A stretch of DNA of 15,321 nt, from contig CALZLE010000114.1 of NCBI GenBank assembly GCA_945788205.1, positions 1 to 15,321 of the forward strand, in the 5' to 3' direction. Source of the stretch: an uncultured Desulfuromonadales bacterium (GTDB lineage Bacteria > Desulfobacterota > Desulfuromonadia > Desulfuromonadales > Geopsychrobacteraceae). Every line of letters starts with the position of its first letter. Position 1 is the stretch's first letter. Position numbers and translations under genes: made by a program. The notes under the pieces are model-generated. The model saw only the letters and a program-made list of their open reading frames with translations, ran no database searches and had not been told where the DNA came from. Of the stretch, positions 8,135 to 15,321 are shown in pieces.

Positions 8135-9690
8135 TGGCAAACTCCTTCACATAATTCCCGGCGGGCCACCGGAAGTTGACAAAGCAGATCGGAAGCAGCC
8201 ATCCCGGCCACCCCCTGCCCTTGAGCAACCAGTTCCGCCGCCCGGCCATGCAGCCATGCGGCCAAAGCGGCAGCCGTAAACGGATTTAATCCCTGAGCCA
8301 GTAACGCACCAATCATGCCCGTGAGGACATCGCCACTGCCGCCGCTGGCCAAACCATCGTTACCGCTGCTGTTGATCCGAACCCGGCCGTCAGGTGCGGC
8401 AACAACCGTCCGCGGACCCTTGAGCAGCAACACGACACCATGCTCGGCAGCAAACCGGCAAGCGACCTGATAGCGATCTGCCTCAATTTCGGCAATCGAC
8501 AAGCCACTCAAACGGGCCATCTCGCCCGGATGCGGAGTCAAAATCACCGGTGGTCCGGAGCGCTGTCTGAGCAGCCCTAATTGTCCGGCCAGCAGGTTCA
8601 AACCATCAGCATCGATCACCATCGGCAGCTCGGTCGTTGTCAAAAGCCAAGCCAGCAACTCAGCCAAACCTTCACTCTGTCCCAAACCAGGCCCAACGGC
8701 CAACGCCTGCCGATCAGCTAAAAGCTCAGCGATCAGCCCCTGTGCCTGCAAACCGAGCAATCCAGCCTCATCCGCCAACGGGCAGGTCATCGCCTCAGTC
8801 AGCTTAACTTCGAGAATATCATGCACCGCAGCCGGCGCACCAACTGTCACCAAACCGCAGCCGCCGCGCACCGCAGCATTACCAGCCAGCGCTGCAGCGC
8901 CACTTTTGCCGGTTGACCCGGCTAGCAACAATAAATGGCCGAAACGCCCTTTGTGCCCATCACCCGGCCGCTCAGGCAACCAATCAGCAGCATCCGCAGC
9001 GTCGACCAACAGAACATCTGACTCCAGCTGAGGACGACCACGCAACGGAAGGCCAATATCAACGACATCAAGCGCCCCAGCGTTGGCTGCTCCCGGAAAA
9101 CTGCCGTGACCAATTTTTGCGTGGTCAAAGGTGACCGTCAGGTCTGCATGCACAGCCATGCCACAGATCTTTCCGGTTGAGCCATCGACGCCAGAGGGAA
9201 TATCGACAGCAAAAACTGCAGTGGCGGAACTGTTGATGATTTCGATCGCTACGGCGTAGAGCCCTCGGACTGTCGATTTTAAACCGGTACCGAGCAGAGC
9301 ATCGACAATAATTACCGGTTTGGCGGAGGCGACACTGCTGCGCAATTCGCTGGCATCAGCAATGAAAGAGATCGGCTGGTGAAGATTCTGCAGAATTTCG
9401 AGCATCACCGCAGCATCACCGACAATATCCTCGCTGCTGCCGACAATCAGGGTTTGCACCTGCCAGCCCTGCTCCGCCAGCAAACGAGCCATGACGTAAC
9501 CGTCACCACCGTTGTTGCCTTTGCCGGCCAGCACCAGCACTGGACCAGGATACAGCTCTTCGAACTCACAGCTGAAGATATCACTGGCTGCACGCCCGGC
9601 GTTTTCCATCAGCACCACACCCGGGATACCAATCTGTTCAATCGCCTGTCGATCGATTGCCTGCATTTCTTCGGCTCGAATCAGTCGCAT
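8128..9690 (-). CDS. nnrDE: Bifunctional NAD(P)HX epimerase / ADP-dependent NAD(P)HX dehydratase
   Basis: Repairs hydrated NADH and NADPH: the N-terminal YjeF_N domain epimerises R and S forms and the C-terminal ribokinase-like domain dehydrates S-NAD(P)HX at the cost of ADP (ATP in eukaryotes). The 520-residue product has the epimerase about 1-218, with GKGNNGGDG (56-64), ALLGTGL (131-137) and DIPSGVDGSTG (163-173). The dehydratase spans about 235-510, with KGRFGHLLLLAGSTGKSGAA, VGPGLG (332-337), the catalytic region LTPHPGEMARL and GNDGLASGGSGDVLTGMI (443-460). The ATG at 9690 shares one base with the TGA of acpS (TGATG). Both halves look intact. Often called nnrD or nnr in databases; E. 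coli YjeF/NnrD has the same architecture. Confidence 0.95.
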   Translation of the reverse strand: MRLIRAEEMQAIDRQAIEQIGIPGVVLMENAGRAASDIFSCEFEELYPGPVLVLAGKGNNGGDGYVMARLLAEQGWQVQTLIVGSSEDIVGDAAVMLEILQNLHQPISFIADASELRSSVASAKPVIIVDALLGTGLKSTVRGLYAVAIEIINSSATAVFAVDIPSGVDGSTGKICGMAVHADLTVTFDHAKIGHGSFPGAANAGALDVVDIGLPLRGRPQLESDVLLVDAADAADWLPERPGDGHKGRFGHLLLLAGSTGKSGAAALAGNAAVRGGCGLVTVGAPAAVHDILEVKLTEAMTCPLADEAGLLGLQAQGLIAELLADRQALAVGPGLGQSEGLAELLAWLLTTTELPMVIDADGLNLLAGQLGLLRQRSGPPVILTPHPGEMARLSGLSIAEIEADRYQVACRFAAEHGVVLLLKGPRTVVAAPDGRVRINSSGNDGLASGGSGDVLTGMIGALLAQGLNPFTAAALAAWLHGRAAELVAQGQGVAGMAASDLLCQLPVARRELCEGVCQC

Positions 9691-10067
9691 CAGGACTCCA
9701 GAATCACCGTTGCAACAGCATAATCGCCATCGTGTGAATAACTTAAATGGGCGGAACTAGCCCCCCGTTCTGCCAGCATCTCTGCCGCCCGACCGCTTAA
9801 CTGCAAGGAGGGGCAACCAAGCGAATCACGCACGACAACGACTTGTTGCCAGGAAAGACCATCCCGCAAGCCGGTTCCCAGAGCTTTGACATAAGCTTCC
9901 TTGGCGGCAAACCGCGCAGCAAAATGAGGAGCAGGATCCTTCATCTTCAGCGCGTACTGCCTTTCTTCTGCGCTGAAAACCCGTTCAAGAACTTTGTTAG
10001 ACGGTTCCAGAAACTTACGAAATCGCTCGATCCGCGCAAGATCGGTTCCGATGCCGACAATCGCCAC
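9690..10067 (-). CDS. acpS: Holo-[acyl-carrier-protein] synthase
   Basis: Transfers 4'-phosphopantetheine from CoA to Ser of ACP, needed for fatty acid synthesis. The 125 residues fit AcpS. The metal-binding GIGTDL (5-10, with D9) and RFAAKEAYVKALG (52-64, with E57) are the hallmark motifs. HLSYSHDGDYA (107-117) matches the C-terminal strand. It starts with GTG 10067, with AAGG 8 nt upstream, 4 nt after the pdxJ stop; no better ATG exists near. Its stop overlaps the nnrDE start by one base. Confidence 0.95.
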   Translation of the reverse strand: MAIVGIGTDLARIERFRKFLEPSNKVLERVFSAEERQYALKMKDPAPHFAARFAAKEAYVKALGTGLRDGLSWQQVVVVRDSLGCPSLQLSGRAAEMLAERGASSAHLSYSHDGDYAVATVILES

Positions 10068-10071
10068 GCGA

Positions 10072-10788
10072 TCAACCTTGCAACAAAGTCAGCATTTCTC
10101 GCACCGCTCGCTCCATACCGACAAGCGAAGCACGGGAAACAATGCTGTGACCGATGTTAAACTCTTCGATCCCCTTCAAAGCAACGACCGGCTCAACATT
10201 CTGATAGTTAAGGCCGTGTCCGGCATTGACACCCAGTCCCAATTTTCGGGCGGCGCTGATCGCCAATTCAATTCGCTGTAACTGTTCGCGCTTGTCGGCC
10301 TCGGTCCGCATTTCACAATAGGTCCCAGTGTGAATTTCGATATAATCGGCACCGACTTTATGACTCGCCTTGATCTGTTCCAGATCCGGCTCGACGAACA
10401 GACTGACAACAATCCCGGCCTGTTTCAACAAAACGATTTTCTGGGTCAGCGTTGCGCGCAGCATATTGACATCCAGCCCGCCTTCGGTCGTCAACTCGTG
10501 ACGCCCCTCCGGGACCAGAGTCACCGCGTCAGGCAACACCTTCAGAGCAAAAGCGATCATCTCGTCAGTCAGTGCCATTTCCAGATTGAGCCGGGTCTGT
10601 AACGTCTTCCGCAGAATCTCGACATCCCGGTCCTGAATATGCCGGCGATCTTCACGCAGATGTACGGTAATACCGTGGGCACCTGCCAGTTCAGCCAGCA
10701 TGGCTGCCGCAACCGGATCGGGCTCGGTCACTCCACGGGCTTGCCGAATGGTGGCGATATGATCGACATTGACTCCAAGTTTTGCCAA
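10072..10788 (-). CDS. pdxJ: Pyridoxine 5'-phosphate synthase
   Basis: Final ring-closing step of the DXP-dependent vitamin B6 pathway: condenses 1-deoxyxylulose 5-phosphate with 3-amino-2-oxopropyl phosphate. The 238-residue TIM barrel shows NVDHIATIRQARG (7-19), HLREDRRHI (43-51), PEGRHELTTEGGLD (93-106), IHTG (152-155), NAGHGLN (188-194) and NIGHSI (211-216), all family-conserved loops. It starts with TTG 10788, with AGGAG 8 nt before it; the next ATG would remove the NVDH motif, so TTG is the real start. It lies 51 nt after glmM. AcpS follows 4 nt later, a neighbour pair also common in other proteobacteria. Confidence 0.97.
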   Translation of the reverse strand: MAKLGVNVDHIATIRQARGVTEPDPVAAAMLAELAGAHGITVHLREDRRHIQDRDVEILRKTLQTRLNLEMALTDEMIAFALKVLPDAVTLVPEGRHELTTEGGLDVNMLRATLTQKIVLLKQAGIVVSLFVEPDLEQIKASHKVGADYIEIHTGTYCEMRTEADKREQLQRIELAISAARKLGLGVNAGHGLNYQNVEPVVALKGIEEFNIGHSIVSRASLVGMERAVREMLTLLQG

Positions 10789-10796
10789 CTTCTCAA

Positions 10797-10801
10797 CTCC
10801 T
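10797..10801 (-). promoter_or_regulatory. Ribosome binding site supporting the TTG start of pdxJ
   Basis: AGGAG on the minus strand 8 nt before TTG 10788. It supports the TTG start, because any later ATG would cut off the conserved active-site motif. Confidence 0.7.
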
Positions 10802-10839
10802 CAACAACTCGTTTTTCTTAATTATAGCGCGCTTTGCGC

Positions 10840-12198
10840 CTACGCGCCTAGATGCTCACGGACCGCACTCGCGACACGATCCGCTTGTTCAACAATCTTC
10901 GACTGATCTTCGCCTTCGATCATCACCCGCAACAACGGCTCCGTTCCGGAATAGCGGACCAGAACCCGCCCCCTGCCTGCAAGCTCGGCTTCGACCTCGT
11001 CAATGACAGCTTTAATTGGCGCAATATCAGCCAAATCGGCCTTTTGCCGCACCCGGACGTTGACCAGAATTTGTGGCAGTGAGGTCATCACCTTCGCCAA
11101 CTCTGATAGCGGCTTACCGCTGCGCTGGATGATGGCCAGCACCTGCAACGCCGAAAGGGTTCCATCGCCGGTGGTGATATGATCGAGAAAGATCATATGG
11201 CCCGACTGCTCGCCGCCAAGGTTGTAGCCATTTTTACGCATCTCTTCAACCACGTAACGATCGCCGACCCCGGTCCGCACAACTTTACCACCAACTTTTT
11301 CCATGGCGATCTCGAGCCCCATATTGCTCATCACTGTCGCGACCACGGTGTTTTTATTCAGGGTCCCTGCTTTGATCATCTCGGCACCGCAGATAGCCAT
11401 AATGTGATCACCGTCGACCTCAACACCCTGCTCATCGACAAAAATCACCCGGTCGGCATCGCCATCAAGCGCAATCCCCAGATCAGCGCGATATTCACGA
11501 ACCTTTTCTGCCATCACCTCGGGATGCAGTGACCCGCAACCATCATTGATATTAACCCCGTTCGGTTTAACACCCAGCGTGATGACTTCGGCACCAAGCT
11601 CTTTCAGCACGGCTGGCGCAACCTTGTAGCCGGCCCCATGAGCACAATCGAGAACGATGCGCAAACCCTGCAAATCAAGATCACGCGGGAAGGTGTTTTT
11701 CAGGTAGACAATATAGCGACCGATGGCATCATCAATCCGGTAAGCCTTACCGACCTCATCTGCGACCGGGCGCAAATCGTCCAGTTTATTGTTCAGTATC
11801 AGGTCCTCGATTTGCAGCTCCAGATCATCAGGCAGCTTGAACCCGTCGCTGGAAAAAAACTTGATACCATTGTCCTGATAAGCGTTGTGCGAAGCACTGA
11901 TTACGACCCCGGCATCAGCCCGCATTGAGGAGGTAATAAAAGCAATCCCGGGAGTCGGTAACGGACCAACCACCAAAACATCAACCCCCATCGAACAGAT
12001 TCCGGCCACCAGCGCATTTTCGATCATATAACCCGACAAGCGGGTATCTTTACCAATCACCACTCGGTGGCGACGATCTTTGTCCTGCTTAAAAACGTAG
12101 GCGGCAGCACGACCGAGCTGCATTGCCATTTCAGTGGTCATCGGTTCAATATTTGCGACACCCCGGACACCGTCGGTGCCGAATAATTTTTTTTCCAT
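10840..12198 (-). CDS. glmM: Phosphoglucosamine mutase
   Basis: Converts glucosamine-6-phosphate to glucosamine-1-phosphate, feeding UDP-GlcNAc for peptidoglycan and lipopolysaccharide. The 452 residues match the family. Conserved parts are FGTDGVRG (6-13), the phosphoserine loop ISASHNAYQDNGIKFF with S103 as the likely catalytic residue, the metal loop DGDADR (245-250), the sugar-binding GEQSG (329-333) and the phosphate loop RYSGTEPLLRV (415-425). GlmM in Firmicutes binds and inhibits CdaA, and here it follows cdaA and ybbR in the same order. The ATG 12198 overlaps the ybbR stop by one base (TGATG). Confidence 0.97.
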   Translation of the reverse strand: MEKKLFGTDGVRGVANIEPMTTEMAMQLGRAAAYVFKQDKDRRHRVVIGKDTRLSGYMIENALVAGICSMGVDVLVVGPLPTPGIAFITSSMRADAGVVISASHNAYQDNGIKFFSSDGFKLPDDLELQIEDLILNNKLDDLRPVADEVGKAYRIDDAIGRYIVYLKNTFPRDLDLQGLRIVLDCAHGAGYKVAPAVLKELGAEVITLGVKPNGVNINDGCGSLHPEVMAEKVREYRADLGIALDGDADRVIFVDEQGVEVDGDHIMAICGAEMIKAGTLNKNTVVATVMSNMGLEIAMEKVGGKVVRTGVGDRYVVEEMRKNGYNLGGEQSGHMIFLDHITTGDGTLSALQVLAIIQRSGKPLSELAKVMTSLPQILVNVRVRQKADLADIAPIKAVIDEVEAELAGRGRVLVRYSGTEPLLRVMIEGEDQSKIVEQADRVASAVREHLGA

Positions 12199-12926
12199 CA
12201 GGATTTATCCCCTTCCGTTACCTCTTTCGTTTGTAGCTCAAGACCTTCTTCTTCCGGTTCAACAACGGGTTCCACAACCGGCTCTACCGCCTGAACTTCG
12301 ACCTGAACCTCGGTGACTTTTTCATCTTTAAAATTGGTGTAAGTTCCAAAATGGACGAGCGGCACGATCAATGAGAACCCTTCGTTAACACCACTGAGAT
12401 CGATCGGCTCAGTAGTCACTTCACGAATATTCTTCAACTCTGATTCGGCACCGGAAATCAGCACCCGATCAGGTATCGCATTGACTCGTCCAACCTGATA
12501 CCCCGACAAAGGGTCGCCACTCAAAGCAACCTTTATCGGAACCTGCTTCTGCTTGATCCGTTCAAGTTTGAGATCAATAAAGGAGGGTGACAGCCGCGTT
12601 ACCCGCAAACCGCTCGGCAGGTTGAGGCGCTCTTCGAGACGTTTAAATGTGGTCAACCCCGGTTCTAAATCGATCAGATCAACCGCAATGCTGATATCGT
12701 TGGGACTGACCTTCATCAACAGGGTCCGTGGTCCACTGACCCGCACATCAACCAGACTTGGTACTTCGTTGGCGATTATCAGCTCTGCCGGAATATTCTG
12801 CAGCTCAAGCGGCACCCGATAGCCGACTTCCTGCCGCCGTTCTCCCATAATGAACATCCAGAGGATCAGGGCAAAAACCAGCGAGACCAGCTTCAATGTC
12901 CAGTTTTCCGTCAACAGCTTGAACAT
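12198..12926 (-). CDS. ybbR: YbbR-domain protein, CdaA regulator (CdaR-like)
   Basis: Membrane-anchored YbbR protein; in Bacillus and Listeria the CdaR/YbbR protein sits next to CdaA and modulates c-di-AMP synthesis. An N-terminal helix (about 11-27, LKLVSLVFALILWMFIM) anchors an extracytoplasmic part. Two YbbR-like beta domains can be made out (about 38-115 and 122-212), against four in the longer Bacillus protein. The last 30 residues are low-complexity and acidic, with repeated VEPV/VEPE units (about 213-226). It lies 5 nt after cdaA and shares one base with glmM. Confidence 0.92.
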   Translation of the reverse strand: MFKLLTENWTLKLVSLVFALILWMFIMGERRQEVGYRVPLELQNIPAELIIANEVPSLVDVRVSGPRTLLMKVSPNDISIAVDLIDLEPGLTTFKRLEERLNLPSGLRVTRLSPSFIDLKLERIKQKQVPIKVALSGDPLSGYQVGRVNAIPDRVLISGAESELKNIREVTTEPIDLSGVNEGFSLIVPLVHFGTYTNFKDEKVTEVQVEVQAVEPVVEPVVEPEEEGLELQTKEVTEGDKS

Positions 12927-12931
12927 CTAAC

Positions 12932-13738
12932 TCATCCCTTCTTTTTTGAGCTTTTTTTCTGAGAAGATTTCTTCCGCGGCTCAAGCAGACGACCGAGAAC
13001 TTTTCTCAGGCTGGTCGCATCCAGGTTGCGTGTAATACCACCATTAACCGCAACTGAAATTTTTCCCGTCTCCTCGGAAACGATAATCGCAATGGCATCG
13101 GCCAGCTCGGTCAAACCGATCGCTGCCCGGTGCCTGGTTCCAAGCGTTTTACTGATATCACCACTCTGGCTTAACGGCAAAAAGCAGCCGGCCAACTTCA
13201 ATTGTCCCTGCTGAATGACTAACGCGCCATCGTGGATCGGCGAACTCGGCATAAAAATCGACCGAATCAGCTCACTCGAAACCCGTGCGTTGACTTCCAC
13301 CCCCGACTCAAGAATGTCATTGATGCCGGTCTCTCGTTCAACCGCAATCAACGCGCCGATTTTTCGATTCCCCAGAGCCACACTCGCTTTGACCAGCTCA
13401 TCAATCACCTCCGATTCTTCCCGGTAACTGACGCTGCCCAAAAAAGGATTGCGACCAACATGTATCAGTGCCCGGCGGATATCGTTCTGGAAAATAACGA
13501 CAATAACCAGGATAATTGAGGAAAGGAAATTACTCAGAAACCAGTTGAGGGTATGCAGGTCGCCAACCCGCGAGGCCAGGTAAACTGCGAGAATAACAGC
13601 CAGGCCGAGCAACATCTGCACCGCCCGGGTGCCTTTGATCAGCAGGATAATTCGGTAGATAATGAACGCAACAATACTAATATCGAGCAGATCGAGAAGT
13701 CGAATATTAGCGAAAACGTCAAACATTGCAGTGCCCAT
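12932..13738 (-). CDS. cdaA: Diadenylate cyclase CdaA, c-di-AMP synthase
   Basis: Makes cyclic di-AMP from two ATP. The N-terminal part has three likely membrane helices (about 20-35, 42-56 and 68-85). The DAC domain follows, with the catalytic motifs DGA (170-172) and RHRAA (202-206), and family sequence FMPSSPIHDGALVI and GTRHRAAIGL. All residues needed for activity look present. The C-terminus is an unusual basic tail, about 15 residues rich in Lys and Ser. The start is uncertain: ATG 13738 is used, but ATG 13726 (MFDVFANIR) aligns better with usual family N-termini, and no start has a strong Shine-Dalgarno site. A 70-nt gap separates it from folP, the largest gap inside the cluster. Confidence 0.95.
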   Translation of the reverse strand: MGTAMFDVFANIRLLDLLDISIVAFIIYRIILLIKGTRAVQMLLGLAVILAVYLASRVGDLHTLNWFLSNFLSSIILVIVVIFQNDIRRALIHVGRNPFLGSVSYREESEVIDELVKASVALGNRKIGALIAVERETGINDILESGVEVNARVSSELIRSIFMPSSPIHDGALVIQQGQLKLAGCFLPLSQSGDISKTLGTRHRAAIGLTELADAIAIIVSEETGKISVAVNGGITRNLDATSLRKVLGRLLEPRKKSSQKKSSKKKG

Positions 13739-13811
13739 CAACCGGATAGAAAAATTAGATTAGCTAAAGACTATCAGTAAAACCTGCGTTTCAACAGGGA
13801 AAAGAACAACT

Positions 13812-14672
13812 TCAGGGAAGTTTTTTCTCGCCAATCGCCCAGGCAACCAATGCCGCATCGACAGCCGCCTTTACATCATGGACCCGAAACAGTTGCACTC
13901 CCTGTGCAACAGCGAGAGCTACCGATGCCAATGTCCCCGACAAACGTTGCAACGGATCCTCCTGCTGCAACACATGACCGATAAAACTTTTTCGCGAAGT
14001 CCCGAGCAGGATCGGGCAGGAAAAGCGGTGCAACTCATCAAGATGATGGAGTAATTCCAGATTCCCAGCCACGCTCTTACCGAAACCGATTCCCGGATCA
14101 ACCGCTAATCGATCCCGAGGAATTCCCGCAGCAAGTGCCGCATCAATGCTTTGCTGTAAACTGCCGTAGACTTCTTCGCGCAAGCTCTGATAGACAGTAT
14201 CCTGCTGCATGTCTTCGGGTCGCCCACGGGTATGCATCAGAAACAGTCCGGCCGAGGTTTCAGCTGCAACCTCGGCCATCTTTGAATCAAACGTCAGTCC
14301 ACTGATATCATTGATAAAGTTAGCACCAGCGGCCATCGCTGCGTGTGCAACTACTGCCTTGTTGGTATCGACCGAAATCGGCAGACTGGTTTCCCGCCGC
14401 AACGCCTCGATGACCGGAACAACCCGGTCCAACTCCTCTTCTTCTGTAACCGGCAAGGCCCCGGGACGAGTGCTTTCGCCACCAATGTCGAGCAGGCCAG
14501 CACCCTCCCGCTCCATCGCCAAGCCCTGTTGCAACGCCCGTTGCTGGTCGACAAAACAACCGCCATCAGAAAAAGAATCGGGTGTGACGTTGAGCACCCC
14601 CATAATGCAGGGGCGACTCAAATCGAGCAGACAATCCCGCCCGCGAAGTTGCTTCGCCGGCTGCCAGGTCAC
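13812..14672 (-). CDS. folP: Dihydropteroate synthase
   Basis: Joins 6-hydroxymethyl-7,8-dihydropterin pyrophosphate and p-aminobenzoate to form dihydropteroate in folate synthesis; the sulfonamide target. The 286-residue TIM barrel has MGVLNVTPDSFSDGG (24-38), GESTRPGA (65-72), NDISG (121-125), MHTRG (146-150), DPGIGFGKS (192-200) and TSRKSF (225-230). It starts with GTG 14672, which overlaps the ftsH stop in a GTGA 4-bp junction, and GAGGAG lies 11 nt upstream, slightly far. The ftsH-folP pair is a common neighbour in proteobacteria. Confidence 0.96.
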   Translation of the reverse strand: MTWQPAKQLRGRDCLLDLSRPCIMGVLNVTPDSFSDGGCFVDQQRALQQGLAMEREGAGLLDIGGESTRPGALPVTEEEELDRVVPVIEALRRETSLPISVDTNKAVVAHAAMAAGANFINDISGLTFDSKMAEVAAETSAGLFLMHTRGRPEDMQQDTVYQSLREEVYGSLQQSIDAALAAGIPRDRLAVDPGIGFGKSVAGNLELLHHLDELHRFSCPILLGTSRKSFIGHVLQQEDPLQRLSGTLASVALAVAQGVQLFRVHDVKAAVDAALVAWAIGEKKLP

Positions 14673-15321
14673 GCTTCAGGCTTCTCCTCTACAGGAGCGG
14701 TAGCTTCCGGTTCTTCATCGGGCTCCTCTGCAACGGGTTCGGTTTTCTCCGGAGCCGGCGCCACCTTATCAGCACTTTCCTCGAAGGGGTCCTTAACGGC
14801 CTTAGGCTTCAGGTAATCAGGCTCTCCATCTGGGAAGATAATGGCCCGGACTTCCGCACCTTCGAGGGTTTCTTTCTCAAGCAGGGCTTCCGACAGAGCA
14901 ATCAGTTGCTCCTGATGATCCTTCAGCTCACGGCGGGTCACCTCAAGGTTCTCGAAAACGATCCGTCTGATTTCAGCATCGACCTCAACAGCAGTGGCCT
15001 CACTGTAATTTTTCATGTGCCCCATATCACGGCCAAGGAAGGGCTCGCCTTCTTTTTCACCGAAGGTCATGGGACCGATTTTATCGCTCATCCCCCACTC
15101 GCAAACCATCTTGCGAGCGATTGCGGTCACCCGCTCTAAGTCGTTACTCGCACCGCTGGTCACCGACTCGAAAGTCAACTCTTCCGCAACCCGGCCACCG
15201 AGCAAAGAGCGAATACGGATATTCAGACCTTTTGCAGTTTCATTGTATTTATCTTCAGTCGGCAGGTACATGGTCACGCCCATCGCCCGCCCACGAGGAA
15301 TAATAGACACCTTGTGCACCG
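14669..15321 (-). CDS. ftsH: ATP-dependent zinc metalloprotease FtsH (C-terminal part; 5' end outside window)
   Basis: Membrane AAA+ protease that degrades short-lived and misassembled membrane proteins. Only the C-terminal protease region is here, starting VHKVSIIPRGRAMGV, just after the HExxH site that lies outside the window. TSGASNDLERVTAIARKMV carries Asp (about residue 60 of the fragment) that corresponds to the third zinc ligand known in FtsH, and MTFGEKEGEPFLGRDMG matches the conserved loop. The frame runs off the window at 15321, so the GTG at 15319 is not the true start. The last 35 residues are an acidic, Pro/Glu-rich low-complexity tail, longer than E. coli FtsH. The stop overlaps the folP start. 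Confidence 0.97.
   Translation of the reverse strand, partial: VHKVSIIPRGRAMGVTMYLPTEDKYNETAKGLNIRIRSLLGGRVAEELTFESVTSGASNDLERVTAIARKMVCEWGMSDKIGPMTFGEKEGEPFLGRDMGHMKNYSEATAVEVDAEIRRIVFENLEVTRRELKDHQEQLIALSEALLEKETLEGAEVRAIIFPDGEPDYLKPKAVKDPFEESADKVAPAPEKTEPVAEEPDEEPEATAPVEEKPEA

Noticed and set aside
10821..10826. Perfect TATAAT on the minus strand between glmM and pdxJ
   Set aside because: No -35 element at 16-18 nt (the region is GC-only repeats of GGCGC), and the genes sit in one tight cluster; could be a weak internal promoter but is unsupported.
13026..13519. Plus-strand frames across cdaA
   Set aside because: They oppose a gene with all DAC motifs and show no start signals.

Overview
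The window looks like chromosomal DNA of a Desulfuromonadales/Geobacterales-type bacterium (Desulfuromonas, Geobacter, Pelobacter and relatives). This is inferred from gene content: an ActP-like acetate/cation symporter, the pair aspartokinase plus citramalate synthase (isoleucine made via citramalate is established for Geobacter), and a long housekeeping cluster with the order ftsH-folP-cdaA-ybbR-glmM-pdxJ-acpS-nnrDE-CBS-tsaE. No insertion sequence, phage gene, CRISPR array, tRNA or rRNA was seen. Most of the window is core genome, and the poorly explained parts are the left-hand intergenic region, two small unknown genes and one lone kinase-like gene.

Left part (1-3190): the 3' part of a solute:sodium symporter gene on the + strand ends in a strong terminator. 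It is followed by an unrecognised + strand gene for a two-helix membrane protein. A bidirectional terminator separates that gene from a convergent 51-residue zinc-ribbon protein, which has a perfect Shine-Dalgarno site and a possible sigma-54 promoter. About 500 bp of AT-rich DNA without a convincing gene follows.

Middle part (3191-7206): lysC and cimA form a two-gene minus-strand operon. It has its own sigma-70-like promoter, an intrinsic terminator inside the lysC leader (a candidate attenuator) and a terminator after cimA. The enzymes feed aspartate-family amino acids and the citramalate route to isoleucine. Between lysC and tsaE lies a single + strand gene for a small LPS/Kdo-kinase-like protein whose catalytic loop lacks the usual Asp.

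Right part (7207-15321): ten minus-strand genes run from ftsH (cut by the window edge) to tsaE with very short gaps or 1-7 bp overlaps, so they are probably one transcription unit with translational coupling. At least four use GTG or TTG starts. Functions are membrane proteolysis (FtsH), folate (FolP), c-di-AMP synthesis and its regulator (CdaA, YbbR), the first committed peptidoglycan precursor step (GlmM), vitamin B6 (PdxJ), acyl-carrier-protein activation (AcpS), NAD(P)HX repair (NnrDE), a CBS-pair adenylate sensor and tRNA t6A modification (TsaE). The cdaA-ybbR-glmM core is the same trio known from Firmicutes.
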